A program made the position numbers and the translations under genes. From Taenia hydatigena (taxonomy: Eukaryota > Platyhelminthes > Cestoda > Cyclophyllidea > Taeniidae), in the NCBI GenBank assembly GCA_036345935.2, contig JADWOT020000001.1:12831370-12895369 (forward strand): DNA of 64,000 nucleotides. Reading direction: 5' to 3'. This document shows, piece after piece, positions 1-10,581 of the stretch (position 1 is its first letter; the number at the start of each line of letters is the position of its first letter). The notes below the pieces were generated by a model that had not been told where the DNA came from, did not search any database, and saw nothing but the letters and a program-made list of their open reading frames with translations.

Positions 1-3000
1 GCTTCTAAAATCCGGAGCACTTCCCTGTTTCGATGGTTGCACCAAACTTATTTGTGGCTAACAATTAGTTTCTTGTATCATAAATGCCCTAAGGAGTTAG
101 GATTAGCCTTCGGATGAGCTAGCGGTTGATAGAGACGTTTAAGGGAAACAGTTCATTAATGACAATTTTAAAGCCTGGTTCTGGTTCAATGCAATGACAA
201 TGCAGATCTTACTTAAACCCTACAAAATTGGGCTGCAAGCTGTCGTGAGTTCCACAAGTGTAACCGCATTTCTAGCAGAAGCAGCACTAACATAGGGTTT
301 AATGATAGGAGAGAGGCTCACTCCTACCCTCTTGGAGTAGGAATTGCTGATTACTTGCCCAATGAATGAAGAGGGCGACAATTTGAACAAAAAGAAATAA
401 AAATGACAGCTAGTTTGACTTCTTGAAAGAGCGTTCTGATGGTAGTGAAATCTCTTCTCCTTTAAAATGGTGACTTTATAGCACCGGTAGTGGCGGACTT
501 GACAGACTCACTCAATATCGCCTCCTACCGAGACGCTGCAAATGATGTCTGAGTCAAAAGCAAAAAATCGCTAATGGTGGGATATATGTACATAACTATT
601 TGTTAGCTGCAGGTGATATTCTCTGCTACTTAGAAATTGATGGGCTTTAATGAAGGAGAGTTAAGCGAACGTAATGCCGAAACAGACGAGGTAGGAGCAG
701 AAATGTGTTTGATTCCTTCCAAAAGACCCGTACTAATTTGCCTTGATAGCTTTGCGGCACTCGCGTGGCCCTTGGAGAGGAGACAGAAGCAAAACGCATC
801 TATCTGCCTTCAACCCGTTGAGTTTATTTTACTCTGCCGCAGAAGGGATAACTTGCGGTTGCTTCGCTTCGTCGTCGTCAGGATAAGGCTAGTTTATTTG
901 GACGAACATCAACGACCCGCATTTGTGTGGGGACAGGTGGAAAGACTGATTGCACTACCATTTGTTGCGATAAGCATCAAAATGTGGCTGCTACGTGTCC
1001 CTGATGGTACTAGAATTTTATTATAGAAATCGCCAATTGACGGTTTGACGGCAGCGGAATGTAGCATGGCAATAGGCAAACAGTAAGATTACATTACTTA
1101 ACAATACACAAAGGGCAAAGCTTGTTCTTGTGCTTTGTCACCATTACTTTTAAAGCAGCATTCTCATGAAAGTATCAATTGTTGTTCGTCCATCCCTAAT
1201 CTGACCCTCCCTGCCCTCTATCGAAACACTTTATTGCAACAAATTTTAATCTTGGAAGTTGCTATAATTAATACAAATATTGACATGACTAGATCACAAG
1301 CGTGCAGCAGCGTCGAGCCTTGGTGTCCAAGTCCAAATCCATATTCTGCAAAGGGTCAGTGTCTTCACTTGCGCCTGATGGGCGTCACTGCTTCATTGCG
1401 ACTCTCGACCCTCAGTGGACTTGCATTTTCGCCTCTACGTGCCGCAGTGAATCAAAAAGAGGAATTGAGAGAACGTCTCTCACATCTTTCCAAGGGATCA
1501 GGTAGGCCAGACACTTACTTCAGTTCACCGTACCTTGTATCCAGCTCTATTACTGTGCAAATTTAAAAGTCTTCTCCGTGGCAGGAGTGATATTGCAACA
1601 GTTCGCTAAGTCGTTAGTATTTACAAGAAATGCAGCACTCTTCACTAGGTCTGCAACTGGGATTGCGTTTGAAGTTGCGTAGTGTAAGATCTGCTTATAA
1701 AGTGCGATCAAGTGAAGCATTTGAATATGAAATGTAAAAGAGCTATTTGTAGTCTGTTCTACTACATCGCCTTTCGAGTCCCATTCAGAGAAACGAGAGG
1801 GATTCCTAATTTCTTCTCTCTGGATTGGATAGCGATGAGCGGATTTGAGAAATGCAAACCCAATTACAACTGTACAGAACAGGCTGTCTCCAGCTACTCA
1901 TAGCATTCAGTCAGGCGTAGTTGCCGTGATCAGTTGTCTCGAATATTTTGCTGTGAATGAGAAATTTTAATTTACAGGATGGCTACGGTGACCATTATAT
2001 ATTGCAAAATTGTCACAGAGCTATTTACGGTACTTGCGTGGAGATGACAAGCAAGCAAACACGCAAATGGAATGCTGGCAGTAGAGGGACAAGCCACCTA
2101 CCTATCTCTATGCGGGTGTGCATTTGAGTGGAATCAATCAAATAGCTAGGGGTGATAAATTATTAACAAATTCTCCTGCTAACACATTACTGAAATGCCG
2201 TTGATTCTTGCACAACTTCAGCTTAGATTGAACCTGTATTCCGAATCAGTGTTGTGCTTGAGACCACTCCCATCGCAAGCATGAATGCAATCAGGGTGTT
2301 GTATAAAGTGCTTAGCAACCAGCCTAATCAGTGCGGTTTGCAAATGGCGGCAGAGAGTGGCTGCTGCGCCACAAAGTCTAAAAGACAGTGGATAACTTCA
2401 AAACGGCAATGTAGTCTGCCCCTCTTCTGCCCATTTCCTACATTCGAACCTCTTATAGAAAAGCAGTGTGACCATGACGATAGTTTACCAAAATGAGCTG
2501 AATGAGGTCCCACCATTCGTATCTAATGACTTCTTATAGCTGAGGGATAGCTGTCATTTGGAATCAGAGAATGGCATTTGGCACAAGTACACGTTGAGCC
2601 GTTTTCAAGATTCGATGTTCTGAAGCAATGTTTGCGAGAATCGTTGAGTTGACACAATCCATCGCCATCCGGGTATGCTGGCGGTTGAGGTGAGGCGATT
2701 GCGTGACATTCGCACAAAACGACACGAATGGATCCATCATGTTAACGCCATTGTAAGATCAATCCAAGTCCGAGCCCGCAGTATTTGAACTTCGGCACTA
2801 CACTATCAGCTTTTCCACCTCTCATTCATGTCCCTGCATATCTCATTCTACATCACACTTCTTATTTCATTCCTATGTCAATGACGTTGGCATAATTTGT
2901 TTTTCTCTTTAAAACAAATCAGAATCACTGACCTTCTGCCCCAGTTGGCAATTAGCATATGCAAAATCTTTGATGTGGAGAACTTGGTGAACACCTGCAG

Positions 3001-4289
3001 CAGCATTCCTGGCTGGGGATGGATTCTGTCAACACGGCGATGCTCACAAGCATCGATTCGGTACATTTAATCTTGGAAATAACTCAACAGGTACTCGTGC
3101 AGAATGCGTTTCTCTGGCGCTTTATCTCTTGCCACCCAAAATCCACTTCGAATTGTATGATACTGCGTGAAGCAAGCGGAATTCCCCGCACAACTTTTAG
3201 CCCACAGTAATCAATTCTTTCCCTCACGGATCCGAGATTTACTTCCAAGGATGTTCTGCCGAGGTTTCTGGACGTCATTACACCACATCAGATTGTAATT
3301 ATCGCCATCCTGCCAAGGAATTTGGATGAAAAGACAGATGATTAGAAAGTGTTTGCCAAAATTATCGCGAGTTTTGATGCATCTGATGATTTTCCACTGG
3401 TCATTACGCCAGTAGATTGGCAACTGTAATGTGCGTCAACGAGCGCACACCTGGATACATTAATTTGAAGGAATTGTTGCAATTCGCTCCCTACGACTTG
3501 CGGTTCAGGAGCACCACCGCTTCTTTCTACAGACGCTATTTTCTTCTGTAATTGCCAGACCAAATGTATTCCTCTTCTTTGGCGCAAAGTTCTTTCCTTT
3601 TCTCGTTAATGTGGCGGCTCGTAAAACATTTAGTGTAGACTAGTTGTGGATAAAGTGCCTAGATGACAAGCAGCAAGTAGTATTAGCGAATACGACAGCT
3701 TTGACCAGTGCGATGTATTCCGAAGTATTCACTTCAACGTATGCATCATGACAACTGTACGCAGAACACACGAAAAGTTAGTAACAACTCTCCCCATCAT
3801 AATGGCTCAACGATGTCTTTGAAACGTCACTGCGTTTAGGCCTACCAGGACATTGGGTAGGCCGACTAAATTAAAGCAATCAAAGCAGCAGTTCTCTTCA
3901 TGCCTCAATTTCCTTATTCAAGAAATATCGAAGCAGGTGTTTAGAGACAAATGATCATTGAGGTTGGTGATCAGAAGCCACGGCTGTCCTCATTTGTGGC
4001 ATTTTAAAACGAGAAAGCATTGCATAACAATTAGATATCGCGCAGTCCACCAGTTGTTGGTGCCTTTTTTGGGCGCAGTAATGGAATCGATGTGCGTTCC
4101 TATGTTGGGTGGGAACGTGCTTTTCTGGTTTACTCGTAGGTCCTTTACCTCGAATTGGATGTGTGATGAAAGGTGCGCTATTTTCATTACTACGATATGC
4201 GTGTTGTCGGAGCAGCACATATGGATGGCAGAGGACTGGGGGCGGGACCATGGTTATTTGTTGTGTTGCTGTGATCATTGCTGCGAAAG
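1..4289. other. No recognised gene
   Basis: Open frames up to 143 codons exist (637-1026, 1135-1566 and 3958-4350, all plus), and overlapping frames on the same or opposite strand are equally open. The best single exon-like segment is 1273-1500 plus, between an ACTAG acceptor and a GTAGGC donor, but it has no partner exon and no family. A plus frame from about 2920 to 3600 (ITDLLPQLAISICKIFD..., DVLPRFLDVITPHQIV...) has only a few stops and could be an old coding relic. Confidence 0.4.
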
Positions 4290-5300
4290 GTGTTGTGTAA
4301 AGGGCCTCGGTGATGGCTTAGTCGTAAGTTCCTCAGCTTTGTCGGCATGATTTGGTGTCTCTGAGTGAGATAGACGCAGCAGTGGGAGGAGAGGAGGAAG
4401 ACGGGATGGCTAGTGGGAAGCTTCGGCATCACTACGCGGACTGTACTTTGTAGCGGTCTTAAATTTTTGTTTGTTAAGGTGTTTTCTTTTTTTCCTATTA
4501 GTAGTTATATTTGTGGGTGTTGGCCTTGTGGCGCATTGGACCCTCACACATCGGTCTTTACATTGTTTGTTTTTTTTCCTTCTCAGATGCTACAAACTTA
4601 CTCTGGTGGTGGTGGTGGTGGTGGTAGTGGTGAAGTAACATTTGATGAGTGTGTGGAATGGTAGACAATGCAGGATGTTGGAGTCATTCGCGGCGGCGGC
4701 GGCGGCGTCTCCATCTCGGTTGTGTGATGTGGATGTCGGCAGGCATGAACGACACGGACTACTACTGCTATTATGTCTCCATCTCTTTGTCTTCGCCAGG
4801 CGTGGATGGTTGGGTGGGTGGGTGGCGGAGAGGGGAAAGGCTAGGGGCCTCTGCCGTGGGTGTGTGAAAGAGTGAAGGAGACGTTCTCTTACGACGACGA
4901 ATGAAAGCGCTACGGACCAGGGCTCACTGGTGGCAACTTCCGTATATTTTGCTTCCGCAGGTACGGAAATGTTTTTGGTGTTGGAGGGTGGCAGTTAATT
5001 TGTTGCTGACTGTATAGGTGATGAGTAGTGGTGCATCATCTCAGAGGAAGTAAACAAGTGGGTAGGTCTCCACTGCTGAGTGTGTTGGGCGCGAATTGTC
5101 GGAGGAGTGTTTTGCTGCTTTCAATACTACTGCGACTTAGCCTTAAGAGTGAGAAGGGGTTTAAAGGAGTGATCTGGTGGGCAAAGCGAGGAGGAAGTGA
5201 GGAGGTTGGGCGGCGTTTGGGGAGGGAAGCTGGCGTGGCTTCCATCCCCTCTGTCCGACTAATTACCGGCGGGGGCATGTGTGCCATGTAGGTGGCTGGG
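4290..5300 (+). repeat. G-rich, low-complexity segment
   Basis: The plus strand is strongly G- and T-rich and C-poor. It contains (GGT)n at 4604-4627, (GCG)n at 4689-4708 and a GGTTGGGTGGGTGGGTGGCGG run at 4807-4830. Several overlapping frames on both strands are open (for example 5028-5291 plus and 5036-5287 minus) because of this composition. Runs of three or more guanines could form quadruplexes. It resembles a promoter or 5' untranslated region of an unseen gene, but I find no confirming exon. Confidence 0.5.
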
Positions 5301-5474
5301 GGGATGGCTGCGATTTACCGCATGAGTAAATTGTATCCTAAAAACGTAAAAAAATCTTGGAGGAAAAGACAAAAAGGTATTTTGCGGCCTTAAAGTACTA
5401 GTAGTGCGCTTACATTCACGTGCATTACAACCATCATGCCAAATTACTCCCTTTTCCAACAAGTTTGCAAATAC

Positions 5475-6471
5475 CTTGCCAATAATTGTATGCACATGAT
5501 GGATACAGTGAAGGAAGTTGGGTGATTTTCTGCATATTTGTGCCGGATGGCTGAGCTCCATCGATGGTGTGGCAGTGAGCAGCTCACATAGGTGCTACTT
5601 ATAAGAAGTCAGTAGCACCTTTGCGTCACTTCACTCAGGGTGGTAGCTTTTCCTCCAAGTCGTGTAGCAAATCGGCACTAATGATGATACTTCAAGTGTT
5701 GTTTTTTTTAAATCCAACTCATTTCTTTTTGTGGAAAATCAATGCATCAGTCTAAGCAAATGTTGTCGCCAAGCATGGCTGACTGTGTTGCATTCAACCA
5801 CAAAGGACTATAACGTGGCTGCATAATTGACTAATCGCACAAATGACATTTTTCATTGCTCTCAGTAGAACAGTGAAATTACTTCATTGACCGGGGAGAA
5901 GTGGAGTGAAATTAGGCTGCACATCAAAAAATACAATACCGGGAACGGTTTTGTAACTGCCATTTAGCAAGTGCAGAACTGTTGGTGTAACTCACCTCAA
6001 TGAGAAGGTAACACACTTCAATGGCAACACTCGAATAATCTCTGCTTTGTGAAAATTGTGGGGAGTACAAACACTATTGATTTTTAATTGTAGATGTAGT
6101 TAAAAATGTTAAAATGTGAATTTTGTCGAAGCTAAGCACGCCCAACGAGGCTGATGGTTGAACTCGTTGCTTAGGTCGTTCTGTATGATCTCGTGGATGA
6201 CTTGCTCAAGATTCCAAAGGTGCGACTTAGTGGCTCCGAGCAAGTAAATTGTTTAAGAGATTGCGCTTTGGTTTTATGTTAGTGCGAATAGCCGTATTGG
6301 GTGTTGGATGTTTTGGCCAATGGCCAGTGGTCCAGTAGGGTCGCTCCTTGCATGGGTTGATTGAGTTCACTCAAAAGAGGTCACTCATCACTAAGAGTTC
6401 CAGATCCTTCTTCAAGACGTGCTTGGGAGTTGGCTACAAAGAGGTACCTTCTTCAATTGTAACCGAAAATG
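5475..6471 (+). repeat. Large inverted repeat, outer block, left arm
   Basis: This is the reverse complement of 24484-25545 over about 1 kb, with scattered substitutions and small indels. Shared landmarks are the block around TCCATCGATGGTGTGGCAGTGAGC near 5556, the GTTGTTTTTTTTAAATCC run near 5699, and TTGGCCAATGGCCAGTGGTCC near 6314. A 60-codon frame (GVLGVGCFGQWPVVQ..., CLGVGYKE) is legible in both arms but has an in-frame stop in this one. Confidence 0.85.
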
Positions 6472-6651
6472 TCAGCAACAAATATCCTAAAGCATGCAAT
6501 GATTAGCGGAAACCTAGACCATCCCATGAGGCATGCAGGTCCGTGAAGTCTCCTTTGTAGAAAGGGAAAGGAAAGCGTCCGGTTGAAGAAATGATAAGAG
6601 ATGGAATCATGAGTCCATCAACGTCAACGTTGGTCGCCTCGATTCGTTTGG

Positions 6652-7373
6652 TTGTAACAACAATGCTACAAATCACGCGAGTAGTTTTCGATTGTAGAGG
6701 CAGATTCCAGGTCTTCTGTATGGAATTAGCACTAATTTTCCCATCATTTACTATTTAGTTGGTCATTAGCCTCCACAATAGTGGGATGGGAAATGCATTT
6801 GGGACGTAGAAAAGGGCCGTATGAGGTCACTGACATGGCTCCAAGGTCGCACAAGTGCTGGCGGTTCCGAATGAAAGAGTTGAAATCTAACCAAAATATT
6901 GCTGCATTCGGCTGGTGATGAAGGAGCCCAGCAACTTTGTGCATTCCTCAAATGGCAATTACCACTCACGTTTCCATTTTTATAAATATCACTTAAAATG
7001 CCTGTTTGATGAGGTTATGGGAAGTCAGTTCTGTTCTACGACCCTGCGCCAATGCTTTTGTTTGCTTCGCCTCTTCTACGAACTTCGGACTTGCATAAGA
7101 GAGAGACGTGGAATGAAACCAAAAGGATCTCAGGACATTGGTGTAAATGTGTTAACGGTTGAACACACCGCACACATCCGCTGACACGTGAGAGTGGGAC
7201 GCAAGTTAAGTGTGGTGATCTTACAAAGGAACCCTCGGTCAACTTGCGTTTTCTCGACTCAATTTGATTTTGAAAAATGATAGTAGCACGTTGGAGGGTG
7301 TCCCCTTGGAATTGATGCCACCAATTCGTCCATCAGTCAAGACCGTACCTGCATTATCTCTTTACTTTGAAAC
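6652..7373 (+). repeat. Inverted copy of the Kelch 5' flank (left)
   Basis: This segment is the reverse complement of 13500-14125, the region immediately upstream of the live Kelch gene, with substitutions and indels. Landmarks shared by both copies are a GAGTAGTTTTCGATTGTAGA block, a block around ATGAAAGAGTTGAAATC, and a GTCAAGAC-GTACCTGCATTATC block. It faces the decayed Kelch fragment at 8143-8470 in the same relative orientation as the live flank faces its gene. It is therefore the upstream region of the lost paralogue. Confidence 0.8.
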
Positions 7374-8127
7374 AGGCAGAAAATGAGACGTTGCTCCATT
7401 GATGAATGCCACCGGTGCATGAGGCGTCACTTGAAGAAGTCGCACACCTCTACTTTGATTACTGCCTCCGAATGCGCCGACATTTGGTTCGCGTTGCCAT
7501 CTCGCTTTGTAGGCAGCCATGAAACCCTTCTGGCTGTCAGATAACATTTATTAAAATGCACACATCACGTGGAAGAGCACTCATTTATCATCCGGACGAC
7601 TTTTAGCACAACGCTCACTCTGAAGGTGCTGTGTGTCTGTGAGTTGGGGCAAAAGTGACCTAAGCGATCGTAGACTTTGAATGGTTTTGGAGGCATTGAC
7701 AGGTTGACAGCGACGACAATTGAAAAACAGTGTCAACATGAACTCATTCGTGATTTTATGGGAGAAATGAATGTCTGATGGGTTTTTCTACAAGTAACTA
7801 AATCACTGGCTGCTAATGAAGAGAATGAATGAGTATTGGGAGGTCAATTGTGAATCTTCATGCCTATTTCTCAGGGTTAGCAAAGTGTTGGCTGACTCAT
7901 TGCAAGAAGATTGTAATTCTTAGCAAACAACTACATACATTTCGCTGAAAAATCATGTGGGAACATTTGTGGTGGGTGAATAGGGCGAGAAAGCGCCAGT
8001 GCTATACTGTGACCCATGCTTATGGCCTTATTCTCTTACTTTTTAGGTAGCTAATGTGTCGTAACATGTGCGGACACTGAAAGAGATCTAGCGTCATTGT
8101 TTTACAGAGATGGTTTATTCTCCTACT

Positions 8128-8145
8128 ATCTATCTATCTATCTCA
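8128..8145 (+). repeat. (CTAT)n microsatellite
   Basis: Four to five CTAT units lie immediately before the decayed Kelch fragment, at the point where homology to the live gene begins. It may mark the deletion or insertion breakpoint that removed the rest of the pseudogene. Confidence 0.7.
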
Positions 8146-8470
8146 GAAATTGGAATCGTAGTTGTTGGTGGCTTTTGTCGGGATAATTGACAAATCATGG
8201 AATCAAGACATGCTGCAATATTGGTCGAGGATGCGAAGGATGGGAGCGGGTGGCGATGGATGGAACTCAACCTGACGTTACAGGAACGCAGTGACCTACT
8301 TCAAAGGATGCGTAGTGGTTGTAGGAGGGGACTATGAGTGAAGTGCTGAATGCCTTCCACTGGCATCGATGGAACCAACGAACGCCCAGTGGACACGTCT
8401 TCATGCACTTGACGTCTTTTAGCCGCCACTTACAACTCTTGTCTCAGTCAACAACAGATTGATATTGTTA
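8143..8470 (+). pseudogene. Decayed Kelch-repeat fragment
   Basis: This stretch matches the seventh exon of the live Kelch gene (about 10878-11213) in opposite orientation. Readable pieces include EIGIVVVGGF, AAILVEDAKDGSGWRWMEL, the string coding for the GCVVVVGG strand (now shifted in frame), and NNRLILL near the end. It carries in-frame stops and frameshifts, and there are no BTB or BACK exons upstream. Homology stops at the position of the live gene's donor site, so the last Kelch exons are missing as well. A (CTAT)n tract lies directly before it. It is a dead remnant of a second Kelch locus; the 5' flank of that locus survives at 6652-7373. Confidence 0.8.
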
Positions 8471-9311
8471 TGGTAACCAAAGAATGGATTTGACGACGAG
8501 GAGTGTCCAAAGAACCCGGGACTGTTAGAAGGTCTAACTTTCGGAGGCTCATTTTTTGGCCGGACCTATGGGACAAATAGTCTCACTTTAGATATGAGCT
8601 GTGTGCAAACATTATCGTCATTATCTTTGTTGCACAGACACTAATACTCTCAGTGAGCTTGTCAATTTCACAACGAGGAGGATGACCGGAAGACTACAGG
8701 TAGAGGGATGCTCCTGGGCAAAGTAAAACTTCCTCACGATTATGAACAAATATGAAAAATTATAATGGTCAGTTAAGCAAATTTAATTTAATCTACACCA
8801 CACTTATTATTGAAAGACCTAACAGAGCCCCAAAAACATGTTTTACAAGGTCCAGTCAATTGCCAAGTAATCATTCATGTGTTTCATCGGAAATCTGAAA
8901 CCAATCCTCTACTTTCAACACAAACACACCTCTTCGATTGCTCCTGGCCAGTGGGCAATTTAGTCATCACCAAAACGAGAATGTGTCCATCACATGGAAG
9001 TGCATTTTCAACTGATGCAACAAAAGGAGAAGCAGTGTTTCCCATAGTCTAAACAGTTTGTTGATGTGACGCGTCTGGTCAGACAAGTCGGTCAGCATCA
9101 AGTGCTCCTCAGGAAAATGCCATCAGAGGCATAGGTAGGATGTGATTTAGCATAAGGCAGTGCCTCCATCCCTTACAGCTGAGGAGCACTTCACCCATAT
9201 GAAGTTGTGTTATTCCATTGACTCGACACCTGTCCACGTTCAGATACGCTCTCTTATGTTATGTGTCCTCGAAGGTGGAACGATCTTCAGTTTATGATGG
9301 TTTCCGTACCC
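8471..9311. other. No recognised gene, end of Kelch relic
   Basis: Kelch homology ends at 8470 and the inverted-repeat arm starts at 9312. In between I see only short frames, such as 8810-9052 plus, without splice support or a paralogue. Confidence 0.4.
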
Positions 9312-10581
9312 TAATGGGTCCTTTTGAACTCCAATCCCTACAGTAGAAGACGAAAGCAAGTGGACGCGATGGAGGTCATAAAGCAGACAAAGCAACGTGA
9401 CTCACAGGTTGACATTGACGCAAACACGAGTGCAGGTGCTTGCACTGGAGATCAAGTCCATAACTTCATAACTGACGACAACTTGAAGGCTATTTGAAGT
9501 GGCGGTTTGTGCGTAAAATGAGATAAAATTGCCAAACCGAGTATTTTTGCTTACAACCTGCTTCAATTTTCGCTACGCCCATTTTCGTAGTCGTTGTGAC
9601 TGCTAATTAAGTGGACACTGATGGATTGCACATAAATTATGCTAAAGATCGACCTCGAGAACCCGCTTCTGCTGTAGGATCAAACTGTTACAATTGTCTT
9701 TGATACACACACCCACGACTAGTTTTAGCTGTTGCTGGTAGGGAGGAGTAATGAACTTCAGTGAAACAGATTCCTGCTCTATGGAATGACTTTGCATCTT
9801 CATTTGCTGTTTGATGAAAGTGACAGACACATCCAGGTCGACGACGAATGCACTTGCCAACTGACAGGCAAGTGAAAGTTCACTAACCGCTATTGGCGAC
9901 AGCGGACACTTTAAACGAAGTGGGCGCACGCCTTGTGTTTTGTGCCTCAGGCGCACGGATTCCTCGTTTCTTTTTGGTCAATGGTATTTCAATGCTCGAA
10001 ACATCGCATAACAATCCTTTTCCTTCAATAGCTTTAGTGATTGCATGAATTTCTTTAACACTGCGTGACGCAATTTACAATTCTTTGGTAATAAGAGTCA
10101 GTTAGAAAAAGTTTGTGCACCGAATTTTTCTTTTAGCTGGCTTACGGTTTACTTCAGCGATGGTACATTGATGCAGCTACTCGAGACTCCCTTAGAGGCA
10201 GAAGAAGGCTTAATGCTTGGGCAGAATAGATGCATTCGGCAAACAGAAAGGATCCAGGGCTGCTGGCATGGCTCGGAGGCCATCCCATCCGGCTAGGGCA
10301 GCAATGTGGCCTCCCAAGTAACCGTAACTGACATCGGTGATCAAACAAGCAAAGTATTACAATGGCTTAGCATTGTGTCGATACAAAAAACTTAATAAAT
10401 GTACATTTTTCCCCCCTATACTCCACAATTTTTTGGCACATGATGATGCCCACCCCATGGGACGATTTTTAGTTTCTCCTCAGAAAAATTGGACGTTGGA
10501 AGGAAACTTTGGAATTTGGCAAAACAAATTAGTGTATTGGAAATGTGAAACCAAAATCCTTGAACTGCAAATGTTCTAACG
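9312..10581 (+). repeat. Large inverted repeat, inner block, left arm (Kelch 3' flank)
   Basis: This is the reverse complement of 21266-22507. Identity is high in patches, for example the 60-codon frames at 10154-10348 (minus) and 21500-21694 (plus), which differ at only about ten residues. The block ends at 10581, within the last two codons of the Kelch gene, so the duplicated unit is the gene's stop codon plus about 1.27 kb of 3' flank. Two minus-strand frames (9642-9956 and around 9894-10060) are legible, but the right copy disrupts the first with a one-base insertion. Confidence 0.85.
10150..10370 (-). repeat. Dispersed ~200-bp repeat, copy 1
   Basis: This unit lies inside the inner inverted-repeat arm and also occurs outside it, at 30750-30960 and 31205-31415. 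Read on the minus strand, it starts near CATTGTAATACTTTG, continues through a GGTTACTTGGGAGGCCACATTGC block and a GGCCTCCGAGCCATGCCAGC block, and ends with a GGGAGTCTC motif. It looks like a short interspersed element, but I could not see a convincing RNA polymerase III promoter or a tail. Confidence 0.6.

Noticed and set aside
1135..1566. 143-codon plus-strand open frame
   Set aside because: An overlapping frame (1302-1505) is equally protein-like and ends on a donor. Neither shows a family, and runs of this length are expected by chance in 64 kb at this composition.
3955..4350. 130-codon plus and 107-codon minus frames over the same bases
   Set aside because: They are mutually exclusive long frames on opposite strands with no homology. 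The local base composition explains the lack of stops.
9642..9956. 104-codon minus-strand frame conserved in the inverted-repeat partner
   Set aside because: The partner has a one-base insertion, and the amino-acid changes are mostly radical, so selection on protein is not supported.
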